DNA of 64,000 bases from Cupriavidus taiwanensis. Its GTDB lineage: Bacteria > Pseudomonadota > Gammaproteobacteria > Burkholderiales > Burkholderiaceae. The stretch is taken from NCBI RefSeq assembly GCF_900250115.1, contig NZ_LT984805.1, forward strand, positions 248,001-312,000, in the 5' to 3' direction. A program made the translations under genes and the position numbers. Shown piece by piece: positions 37,831 through 45,761 of the stretch; within the stretch, counting starts at the first letter, position 1; every line of letters starts with the position of its first letter. The notes under the pieces were generated by a model. It worked only from the letters and a program-made list of their open reading frames with translations. It searched no databases and was not told where the DNA came from.

Positions 37831-39501
37831 TGTCCCGAGTTGGGACAGCCGCCGGGGAGAGTCGCCGCTCTCCGAGTCCGAGCAACGCAAGCACATCATA
37901 GCGACTTGAGAAGGTTGCGTCCTTGATAGGCGCCGCTTACCGAGCGGCCTGCGCCGGCACCATATCGCCATTGTCCCAACTTGGGACAGCCTCTCCAAGG
38001 GTACGGCGGCGGAACGCCCCGTTTTTTTGACGCCGCTGAACAAATGCCCCAAGTCGGGACAGTCTTGGTTGCCGCGCGACATAGGTCTGCCGCCAGCGTC
38101 GGTGTAATGTGCGAAGCCGACCTGTAGGTGGGCAGGGCCATGTCGTCCCGGGGGACGGCCGCGACGCTCGCCCGAAAGAGCGCTGGTCGCGGCTGCGGCA
38201 GTAGCCATCCCGGTGTCCCAAGTCGGGACAGATTCTTGCGCGTTCCCCCGCGTGTCACCTTGCCGCCGGCCAGGTCATTGCCGACGGGACAGAGTCTGGA
38301 TGGATCGCACGGCGCCCAGCCCAGCTTCGGCGCGAGGCGCCGCGCCTGACCGTGGCTCCTTCTGGCAGCCGCCATAGCGACGACTTTGTTGACTCGGGAA
38401 AGCCCGTGCACGGATACAGTGATGGAACAAATCGCTTCGATGATCTCCCCTCAAAAAGTATCCCGAGTTGGGACAGTCTCAGCGGCGGCACGACATAGGG
38501 TCGCCGGCAGCGTCGCTGCGACGTGCGATTCTGACCTGCAGGTTGCAGCGGCCATTGTGCTCCTTGGGACCGCAGCCAGACTCGTCCGAAACAGTGGTGG
38601 CCTCCAGCTGCGGCATCTCCGCGTCCCCAGTCGGGACAGTTTCGCCAACGTTTCACCGTGTCCCACGTTGCCGCCTGCCGGCTTACCTCTCGAGGCCAAG
38701 TCCACTACTCCTCGCCATCATTACCGACGCGCGCGTGAGCGCGAGTTTCCTGGCCGCTACCATCCCCACTTGGGACAAGTGCCGGCGGTATGACCGTGAA
38801 CGTTCAATGCGAGCGCATCACTGCAAAACGGTAGGGATCGCGCTTTGGGTTGGCATCGCTGGCAGAGCCCCTAAGACGTGGTGTCCCTAGTTGGGACAAC
38901 CTCGGCTGCGTTGGAATGCGCAAGAAACTGTCCCGACTTGGGACACCGGGAAGGCTACAGCCGCGGGTGCGACCGCCGGCTTTCGGGCCAGCCTTGCTAC
39001 CCGGAGGGGCGGGGCCATTTCCCGGACGCCCGCGGCTGGCCGCTCGCCGCCGCGTTGGCCATGGGGCCGAGTTGGCCGGATCGCCCAGAGTTTCGCCACT
39101 TCGGCGAACCACAGCGTTGTCCCACATCGCGCCTGACGGCATGAGGCCTTTCGGCCGCGGCCGGTTTGACTGACCGGCTTCGCTCGTCGCGTAGCGACGC
39201 TCGCTCAAATGCCTCAGCGCTTACCGGGGGTGTCCCAACTCAGAACAGTCTCTGCGTCCGACCCTCCGCCCACCGCACTATTGTCGCGGCGAACAAGGCG
39301 CCAATGCCCCGCCGCCGAGGCTCCTGTGCGACTGTCCCAACTTCGGACAGCCGTCGCGATGCAGCGGTCGCACAGCTCCTCGCACATTCATCCAGTCCTC
39401 TGCACTGCAGATTGCAGGTACGCTTCCCGCGTAGCATCCCTCCTGCAATGCGCCGGACCGAGCAGAAACTCCCATGGGCCTGTCAGTCCCAAATCGGGCC
39501 A
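37831..39501. repeat. Twelve-copy array of a 17-bp palindrome, putative centromere (parS)
   Basis: The consensus is TGTCCCRASTYGGGACA. Copies start at 37831, 37972, 38045, 38214, 38459, 38622, 38761, 38882, 38929, 39231, 39333 and 39485; the last two to three are degenerate and a few half sites (TGTCCC or GGGACA) lie between. Each is a near-perfect dyad with one central base. No convincing gene lies in 37513-39600. The array is downstream of parB on the other side of an ISL3 insertion, as sopC lies downstream of sopB in plasmid F. Centromere function is inferred; an incompatibility or silencer array is the alternative. Confidence 0.7.
38045..38880. repeat. Two imperfect tandem units of about 410 bp within the palindrome array
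   Basis: From 38045 and from 38459 the DNA repeats beyond the palindromes: GCGACATAGG... versus ACGACATAGG..., then CGACCTGTAGGT versus TGACCTGCAGGT, CTCGCCCGAAA versus CTCGTCCGAAA, and GCTGCGGCAGTAGCCATCCC versus GCTGCGGCATCTCC. Each unit contains three palindromes. A third, inverted, related segment begins at 38929 (GACACCGGGAAGGCTACAGC, matching the reverse complement near 38195-38225). This suggests growth of the array by duplication. Confidence 0.6.
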
Positions 39502-39606
39502 TCTGTCCAATCGCTGGGAGCCGCCGTTACAGAGCGAGTGAAGGCGACCCTGCCCGATACGGTAGCACCGCGTAGCAGCCGATTAGCCGATCGCGGCCAA
39601 AAAAAA

Positions 39607-40909
39607 GGTTCTTCGCAGAAAACCGTGGCCCGAAAGAGCACATTTTGTATGCTGATGTCTGTTTCTTCAGGTATCAGGGGGATGTGTGCTGGATCGCAAG
39701 ACGCTGCAAGCACTGGGTTGCTGGAAGGGCTACCGGCTGGAGCGCGTGGAATGGCCGGAGGGAGAGAGCCGTACGCTGTCGTTGTACTTGAAGCCGGTCA
39801 GCAAGGTCATGCATTGCGAGGAGTGTGGCGCGCGCTGCCATCAGGTGCATGAGACAGTGGTCAGGCGAGTCCGGGACCTTCCGCTGTTCGAGTATCGGGT
39901 CGTACTGCACGTGCCGCGCCGGCGCGTTTGGTGCGACCGTTGCGGCGGTCCGAGGCTGGAGCGGCTGGAATGGCTTGGGCGCTACCAACGCGTGACGGCC
40001 CGCTTGGCCCAGGCTTGCGGCCACTTGTTGCGCCACTGTACGGTGCAGGCGGTGGCGGCCTTCTACGATCTGGGCTGGCACACAGTTAAATCGATCGATA
40101 AGGCTCGCTTGCGTGAGGCAGTGGCCGAGCCGGACTGGTCCAATATCCGCTACCTGGCCATGGATGAGTTCGCGCTACACAAGGGGCATCGATATGCCAC
40201 GGTGGTAGTCGACCCCATTGGGCGGCAGGTGCTCTGGATCGGACAGGGGCGCTCACGCGAGACCGCCCGAGCCTTCTTTGAGCAGCTCCCCGCCGGCGTT
40301 GCGCAGCGCATCGAGGCCGTCGCCATCGACATGACGACCGCGTATGAGTTGGAGATCCGGGCGCATTGCCCGCAAGCAGAGGTGGTCTTCGACCTGTTCC
40401 ACGTGGTAGCTAAGTACGGGCGTGAGGTCATCGACCGAGTACGGGTGGATCAGGCCAATCAGCTGCGGCACGATCGGCCGGCCAGACGGGTGCTCAAGTC
40501 CACACGCTGGCTACTGCTGCGGAATCGGGAGAACTTGAGCGTCCCCCAGGCGGTTCATCTGGATGAGGTCCTGGAGGCGAACCGGCCATTGCTGACAGTC
40601 TATCTGTTGCGCGACGAGCTAAAGCGGCTATGGTTCTACCGCCGCCCGGCGTGGGCGCAAAAAGCTTGGGAGCAATGGTGCGAGCAGGCTCGGCAGAGCC
40701 GAATACCTGCCCTGGAGTTGTTTGCGAAGCGCCTGCAAGGCTACTGGCATGGCATCTTGGCCCGCTGCCGCCACCCATTGAACACCAGCGTGGTCGAAGG
40801 CATCAACAACACCATCAAGGTCATCAAGCGCCGCGCGTACGGCTATCGCGACGAGGAATACTTCTTCCTCAAAATCCGCGCAGCCTTCCCCGGAATTCCT
40901 CGATGAACC
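39607..40909 (+). mobile_element. IS-D copy 1 (ISL3 family)
   Basis: About 1303 bp with ends GGTTCTTCGCAGAAAACCG and CGGAATTCCTCGATGAACC. It is flanked by runs of eight or more A on both sides, matching the 8-bp duplication of ISL3 elements. The target was the T-tract (on the minus strand) of the terminator after parB. Confidence 0.88.
39686..40906 (+). CDS. ISL3-family transposase (IS-D copy 1)
   Basis: 406 residues from GTG, preceded by AGGGGG. The N-terminal zinc-finger domain has CEECGARC and CDRCG; an HTH follows (HCTVQAVAAFYDLGWHTVKS); the DDE-type core shows D in YLAMDEFALHKGH, D in VVFDLFHVVAKYG and E in SVVEGINNTIKVIKRRAYGY. It is complete and identical in sequence to the copy at 50804-52024. 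Confidence 0.92.
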   Translation: MLDRKTLQALGCWKGYRLERVEWPEGESRTLSLYLKPVSKVMHCEECGARCHQVHETVVRRVRDLPLFEYRVVLHVPRRRVWCDRCGGPRLERLEWLGRYQRVTARLAQACGHLLRHCTVQAVAAFYDLGWHTVKSIDKARLREAVAEPDWSNIRYLAMDEFALHKGHRYATVVVDPIGRQVLWIGQGRSRETARAFFEQLPAGVAQRIEAVAIDMTTAYELEIRAHCPQAEVVFDLFHVVAKYGREVIDRVRVDQANQLRHDRPARRVLKSTRWLLLRNRENLSVPQAVHLDEVLEANRPLLTVYLLRDELKRLWFYRRPAWAQKAWEQWCEQARQSRIPALELFAKRLQGYWHGILARCRHPLNTSVVEGINNTIKVIKRRAYGYRDEEYFFLKIRAAFPGIPR

Positions 40910-40936
40910 AAAAAAAAACCCGCCATTTGGCGGGCC
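40910..40936 (-). terminator. Intrinsic terminator of parAB, T-tract at the IS junction
   Basis: On the minus strand CCCGCCAAATGGCGGG is followed directly by nine T, 22 bases after the parB stop. The T-run is also where IS-D copy 1 inserted, and its duplication keeps enough T residues for the terminator to work. Confidence 0.85.
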
Positions 40937-40957
40937 TTCTTGTCACCTCGGGTCAGA

Positions 40958-41929
40958 TTACTTCGGCTGGTGGTGGAACGTCTCGCTGATCAGCTGGCGG
41001 ATCTGGTTCTCCAGCGCCTCGCTCAGTGCACCGAACTTGATCTTGACGGTGAAGCCGTTGGCGTCCTTGGTAATCGAGCCGGCATGCTCCTTACCGGCAA
41101 AGAACTTGTCGATGCTTCGCTCGCTCGCTGAATTGGCGGCATCAACTCGACGGGTTGCCAGCGCTTTTATCGCATTTGCTGCTTTGCCCTGGTCCATCTT
41201 CCCCGATGCCACCAGTGGCCAGATTTCCTTCGCCGCTGCATCGCCCGCCTCGCCATACTTGCGGATGGTCATAACGATCGCTTCGGCGGCCGTCCCGCCG
41301 AGCAGGGTAGGCTGAAGATCCAGATCCCGGATTACATAGTCGGGGAGTTGGGCAAAGCTGAGGAATCGGTAAAGCCCGCTTCTGGACAGCCCGAGAGCCT
41401 CGGCCAGACGAGCGCGAGACGGGAATTCCTTCTCGGTCTGACGAATGGAAAGCGCAATCTCATAGTCAGAGAGATCATCACGGCTGACGTTCTCCACGAG
41501 AGCCAGCACCGCCATATCGGCGTCAGACGGCTCAGCGACCACCGCTTTGATGGTATCGGCGCCCAGCATCTTGTGGGCCCGCCACCGGCGCTCACCGGCC
41601 ACGATCTGATAACCCATTTCGGCGCGGCGTACCACGATAGGCTGCATCAACCCAACCTCTCGGATGGACTCCGCGAGGTCCGCGAGTTTTGAATCGTTGA
41701 AGACGCGCCGAGGCTGCCAGGGGTTCGGCACGATGTCAGCGACCGCGATTAGGGACGCAACCCCGGCAGCCTCGAGCTCCTGCACGCGCATCTGTGCCAC
41801 GGCCAGTGCACCAGCCAACCCAGGTGCGGTCTGCGTGCGATCGTTACGCTTGATCTCGTCCTTCTGAATTGCCGACGTCTTCCGGATACCAGCCGTCTTC
41901 GCCAATAGCTGTTCTCGCATATTGCTCAT
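40958..41929 (-). CDS. parB: Plasmid partition protein ParB
   Basis: 323 residues from MSNMREQLLAKTAG. The start is set by GGAGGA and an ATGA overlap with the parA stop; an ATG 15 bases upstream is less likely. The ParB/Spo0J N-terminal CTPase domain shows IVPNPWQPRRVF, YQIVAGERRWRAHKML and LALVENVSRDDLSDYEIA; the HTH is in RLAEALGLSRSGLYRFLSFA; a short C-terminal dimer region ends the protein. It binds the centromere and stimulates ParA. The array at 37831-39501 is the natural binding-site candidate. Confidence 0.92.
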   Translation of the reverse strand: MSNMREQLLAKTAGIRKTSAIQKDEIKRNDRTQTAPGLAGALAVAQMRVQELEAAGVASLIAVADIVPNPWQPRRVFNDSKLADLAESIREVGLMQPIVVRRAEMGYQIVAGERRWRAHKMLGADTIKAVVAEPSDADMAVLALVENVSRDDLSDYEIALSIRQTEKEFPSRARLAEALGLSRSGLYRFLSFAQLPDYVIRDLDLQPTLLGGTAAEAIVMTIRKYGEAGDAAAKEIWPLVASGKMDQGKAANAIKALATRRVDAANSASERSIDKFFAGKEHAGSITKDANGFTVKIKFGALSEALENQIRQLISETFHHQPK

Positions 41930-43137
41930 TGCGCGCTCCTCCATTTTTCTGCGTAGATTTCATCCAACCATCGGCAATAGTCGACAATCGGCTGGCGCAC
42001 CCGCTGCAGCGATTTTGCAGCGCTATGGGTACTACTCACGTCGAATACCGTTGAGAAAGCCAGGGCCCCAGTGCTCATCACAGAACTAGCGGGCACTTCA
42101 ATTGAATGCAGCCAGCTCTCATAGGCGCTTTGAGCCCATGCCCGAACAATCGGTGCAGAGGACGTACGCCCATAGTCGACCCTCGACAGCAGCAGCGACA
42201 CGAAGTCGTACTTCTTGTCCGCTTCGTATTTGATGAAGCTCTTGGAGACATCGGAGAACAGGCGCCAGAACGACAGCGAGCTGATGAAATCCAGGTTCTC
42301 TGGCACCATTGGCATGACCATGGCATCTGCCGCCAGCAAGGCGTTCAAGTTCATATAGGAAAGCGAGGGCGACGTGTCCATCAGGATGTAGTCGTAGTGC
42401 TTCCGTAACGGCTCCAGTCCCTCCCTGAGAACAGTCCAGAAACGGAAGCCCGGCTTGACCTTCTGCATGGCAGGCAAATGGAACTCCGCGCCGATCAGTT
42501 CTGTGTGCGCGGGAATGAGATCCAGGCCGTCCCAGTATGTCGATTGCACTTGGGACAGCAAGCCCCCCTCGATCTGCTGATCGTAGATATACGGCAGAAC
42601 GGAGTCTTCTGGCGAGACGTCCTTCTCGGCGTAGAGACCACACAGCTCGGAAAGCGACGCCTGTGGGTCTAGGTCCACCACCAGCACCTTTCTGCCGCGC
42701 AGCGTCAGTCCCTGGGCGAGGCACATCGTTGTCGTAGTCTTGGCCGAACCGCCCTTCAGTTGGGCCGTGATGATGATTTTCCCTTCGGGCTCCCGCGTAC
42801 CGGTGACCAGCGGTGTCTGATAAATGTCCGACACCTTCTGCACCCACGTGCGCGCCTCCTCCAACGTGAAGGTCCGCGTGCGTCCTGTTCCCGCTGCAGT
42901 ACCTGGCGGCAATTCCCCATCGCCCTTGGTGGCAAGGTATTGAACCTGGGAATGTGAGATGTTGCACATCTCGGCGATCTCCCCGGTCTTGAATACCGGG
43001 GCGGTTTTTCTAGGACGCGGCGCAAGGATCGTCTGACGCAGTTCATCCGTGAAAATGGTGACCTTTTCCGCGAACTGGGATATTTGCTCAAGCGGGACAG
43101 TCCGATCGACTGCAGGAAGTTGGCTCGTTTTCACCAT
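41926..43137 (-). CDS. parA: Plasmid partition ATPase ParA
   Basis: 403 residues from MVKTSQLPAVDRTVP; the frame extends 29 codons upstream with a weaker start. An N-terminal MerR-like winged HTH (FKTGEIAEMCNISHSQVQYL) marks type Ia ParA proteins that also repress their own operon. The deviant Walker A is QLKGGSAKTTTTMCLAQ, followed by VLVVDLDPQASLSELCG and YDYILMDTSPSLSYM. It works with ParB to position plasmid copies. It is divergent from repA, across the iteron origin. Confidence 0.93.
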   Translation of the reverse strand: MVKTSQLPAVDRTVPLEQISQFAEKVTIFTDELRQTILAPRPRKTAPVFKTGEIAEMCNISHSQVQYLATKGDGELPPGTAAGTGRTRTFTLEEARTWVQKVSDIYQTPLVTGTREPEGKIIITAQLKGGSAKTTTTMCLAQGLTLRGRKVLVVDLDPQASLSELCGLYAEKDVSPEDSVLPYIYDQQIEGGLLSQVQSTYWDGLDLIPAHTELIGAEFHLPAMQKVKPGFRFWTVLREGLEPLRKHYDYILMDTSPSLSYMNLNALLAADAMVMPMVPENLDFISSLSFWRLFSDVSKSFIKYEADKKYDFVSLLLSRVDYGRTSSAPIVRAWAQSAYESWLHSIEVPASSVMSTGALAFSTVFDVSSTHSAAKSLQRVRQPIVDYCRWLDEIYAEKWRSAQ

Positions 43138-43904
43138 TCTGAGGTTTTTCCGCAAAATTCTGGAAAGCTCAGAATACAAGAAACGCTTGAGCAATGCTTT
43201 ATAAACTGTTGTTTTTGAAACCAACTATCCTAAAAAACCACAGTTTTGCTCAAACTTTAGGCGAATTAGGGCGTCTTGCCCTGCACAACCCCATACAGGC
43301 GGTGTCAAACAAGCGGCCCCCGGGCGTATGCAGGCGCGGCAAACCAGCACAAATGACCTCACCATCCCGGCCAATCCAGTCAATCGTGATGCCAATTGCC
43401 TGGATGCTAGAAGCCTAGTTCTGGGATTATGCACAATTGACCTCACCTTGCCGGTCGAGCCGTGGGCCGCCTAGGCCATTGACACCACCTCGCACGGCGC
43501 TTCGACGGGAACGCTCTGCTTGGATTTTGCCTCGTTCAAATGAGGTCGCGACGGCCGGATTCACCCTGCATCGACAATGGTGAGGTTCATTGTGCGTGCT
43601 TCGTACGCGCCTTATTGAGGTCGCACAATGAACCTCACCCTGCAGGAGAAAAGCCTGCCAACGTCTTGCACAACGGACCTCACCTTTACTGCAGCACAAA
43701 AAACCTCACCATCAAAGACTTGTGTGACGACCGGCATGAAGGATCCCCGGCAGAGGGAGCCTTGGCGCTTCGTGAAGAATTCTGCAGCCGGCCCAGCGTG
43801 ATGTTGGTGCCGTCGGCTGGGCGACCCTCCACGGCAGGACGAGGTCTGCGTTGCCCGCGCATCTGACGAGCCCCAGCACAGTCGGCGATCTTGTGAGCGT
43901 GGAC

Positions 43905-43985
43905 CGTGCCTGTTTGTTTAGTTTTTTGAGAAGTAAACACACCGACAAACAAACGGAAAAAAGCAAAGCCCTTTCTAATCAAACA
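43905..43985. other. AT-rich segment of the origin (probable DNA unwinding element)
   Basis: About 80 bases with T-runs and A-runs (TTTGTTTAGTTTTTTGAG, GAAAAAAGCAAAG) in otherwise GC-rich DNA, located between the two iteron groups, as expected for origin melting. A near-match to a DnaA box, TGTGGATAT (one mismatch to TGTGGATAA), is at 44141-44149. Confidence 0.6.
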
Positions 43986-44285
43986 CTAGATGCCAGCAAG
44001 GTGAGGTGCAATGTGCCAAAGGTGAGGTGTGTTGTGCCACGAACGTGCGGTTTGATGTGCGAGCAAGGTGAGACTCGTTGTTCCGCAAGGTGCTAGTTCT
44101 TGTGCCGAGGCAGTCAAGGTGAGGTACGTTGTGCGGACGCTGTGGATATCCCCGCTGACGCTAGGCTAGATGCCAACTTAGCCACTGCCCGCCTTGCGCA
44201 ACGGTGAGGTCCATTGTGCGTAGGGTGAGGGTCGTTGTGCTGGGACCGCAGGGCAAGGTCAGGGCCGCTGATGCCTGGCTTTTAT

Positions 44286-44315
44286 GGTGAGGTTCATTGT
44301 GTTGAGAACCTCACC
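44286..44315 (+). promoter_or_regulatory. Probable repA operator (inverted iteron halves)
   Basis: A forward iteron GGTGAGGTTCATTGTGT is followed after three bases by the inverted half GAACCTCACC. Iteron plasmids commonly autoregulate rep through Rep dimers binding such inverted half-iterons; the spot just before repA fits that role. Function is inferred. Confidence 0.6.
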
Positions 44316-44363
44316 ATCACGTGCTAGAGTCACCCCAGCCTAAAAAGAGGGGAACCACAAGTT

Positions 44364-45761
44364 ATGGCGGCCGAGAATCCGGTGGAGATCAAAACGAGGA
44401 CCACGCCTCGGCAAATGGCGCTCGCATTGTTCGAAGACATGTTTGACCTCGGCACGTCCATCAACGAGGCGAACCGCGAAATCGGCTATCAGCGCAATAA
44501 CTTCTTCACGGAAATCGTGAACATGGGGCTAGCGGCGCGACGGTTCCTCGATGCCGCCTACTTCATCGTCGCCCAAGAGCCGGAAGTCCCAGATCAGTAC
44601 GACGTTGAGCTGAACTACTTCAAATGGCTGATGCGGTACGACAGCCGCAACCTGAAGCATTTGCGCACCATCGCAGACGAAGCGCAGAACGCGAAGGTCC
44701 GCGTCACCAACACGCCGTCAGACCGTGAGCCGGCGGAAGATGATATTTGGGTGCAGGTGCAACTGATCGGTATGGTGGCCATGCATCGTGGCCGCATCCG
44801 CTTCGACGTGCACCACAGCCTGATCCCCCACATTCGCGACCCACGCAAGTCCCACTGGCTAAGCCTGCGGATTTCGACGGCATTTACGCGCAGCCTGGCG
44901 CGCGCCATCTACGACAAGGTCTTGCCGAGCGTGCCGGCAGGGCGCACCGACTGGATCAAGCTGGACGAGATGCGGACCTGGCCAGGGAAGATGGGCGCGA
45001 ACGCCAGCATCTTCAAATATTTCAAGCGCGACTGGCTTGAGCCAGCGGTCCGGGAAATCAATGAGATCTCGGACATCGAGCTGTCCTACGAAACTCGGAC
45101 GGAATCGACCTCGTCGAAGAAGGTTGACCGCATCCGCTTCCAACTCCAGCGCAAGGACACGGCCGATGCGGTGATGGCGAGCCTATCTGACGCGAGCCAG
45201 ATCTACAAGATCCTGAAGGACGAGTTCAACCTGTCCACGCGCCAGTTCACCGAGATCTCCGAGAACCGGGAAGCATGGAATGACGACCGCATCCTGCAAG
45301 CGATCGAGTACACGCGGTTCAAGCTCAATCGGGGCCAAGTGAAGAAGAGTCCGTCCGGCTATCTGATGAAGGCGTTGCGCGACAACTGGCGCATGTCCGA
45401 AGCTGAGCGGACCATGGTTCAGGTCCAGACGAAGCTGCTCACGGAGGAAACGGAGAAGGAAGCCGTAAAGGCAGCAGTGAAGTCATCCGTTGAGCACAGC
45501 GTGGCGTCGCGTGATGAAGAGACGCGTGCACGCATGAATGAAGAATCAGCCCAAGGTCGCGCGCATTTTACGTCGGCTGATACCAAAACTCGCAGGGAGT
45601 TTATTCGGGCTTGGCTGGCGTCGCGCGAAGGCAAGCTTGTACTGCGGCGGATGAAGCTGGAGCCTGCATCCGTCTCCGAAGACGTCATCCTGACGACGCC
45701 AGATTTGTCCTGGTACTTGGGACAGTTCGTGTTCGGCCGCGTGGCACTCAGTCGCGCATGA
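44364..45761 (+). CDS. repA: Plasmid replication initiator (Rep_3 type)
   Basis: 465 residues, ATG after an AGAGGGG ribosome site. Two winged-helix halves are recognisable: an N-terminal part (FLDAAYFIVAQEPEVPDQYD and FKWLMRYDSRNLKHLRTI) and a C-terminal part (KMGANASIFKYFKRDWLEPA followed by VREINEISDIELSYE), the typical Rep_3 pattern. A charged tail (residues about 350-420, with EETEKEAVKAAVKSS) extends it. It binds the adjacent iterons to open the origin. Its last 14 bases overlap the end of the convergent HTH gene. Confidence 0.88.
   Translation: MAAENPVEIKTRTTPRQMALALFEDMFDLGTSINEANREIGYQRNNFFTEIVNMGLAARRFLDAAYFIVAQEPEVPDQYDVELNYFKWLMRYDSRNLKHLRTIADEAQNAKVRVTNTPSDREPAEDDIWVQVQLIGMVAMHRGRIRFDVHHSLIPHIRDPRKSHWLSLRISTAFTRSLARAIYDKVLPSVPAGRTDWIKLDEMRTWPGKMGANASIFKYFKRDWLEPAVREINEISDIELSYETRTESTSSKKVDRIRFQLQRKDTADAVMASLSDASQIYKILKDEFNLSTRQFTEISENREAWNDDRILQAIEYTRFKLNRGQVKKSPSGYLMKALRDNWRMSEAERTMVQVQTKLLTEETEKEAVKAAVKSSVEHSVASRDEETRARMNEESAQGRAHFTSADTKTRREFIRAWLASREGKLVLRRMKLEPASVSEDVILTTPDLSWYLGQFVFGRVALSRA

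Larger units (their letters stand above)
43347..44315. repeat. Iteron array of the replication origin
   Basis: A 17-bp iteron, GGTGAGGTYCRTTGTGC, occurs in two groups. Reverse-strand copies begin at 43347, 43431, 43623, 43668 and 43694, with a forward copy at 43579. Forward copies begin at 44000, 44021, 44118, 44203, 44224 and 44286, plus degenerate ones at 44044, 44067 and 44089. Initiators of the Rep_3 family bind such repeats. The two groups flank an AT-rich segment, and repA begins 48 bases after the last half-site. Confidence 0.88.

Noticed and set aside
36453..37901. 482-codon plus-strand frame inside the recombinase gene
   Set aside because: It overlaps the well-supported recombinase in another frame and has no protein-like features.
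37831..39501. CRISPR array
   Set aside because: The repeats are 17-bp palindromes with very unequal spacing (47-302 bp) and degenerate copies; no cas gene is present.
42541..42560. Centromere-like half-sites inside parA and repA (CTTGGGACAG at about 42548 and 45717)
   Set aside because: Only half of the dyad is present and both lie in coding sequence; they are likely coincidental.
41926..43224. Longer ParA start at 43224
   Set aside because: The extra 29 residues (MVSKTTVYKALLKRFLYSEL...) fall in the origin-proximal region and have no counterpart in ParA proteins; MVKTSQLP is the better start.
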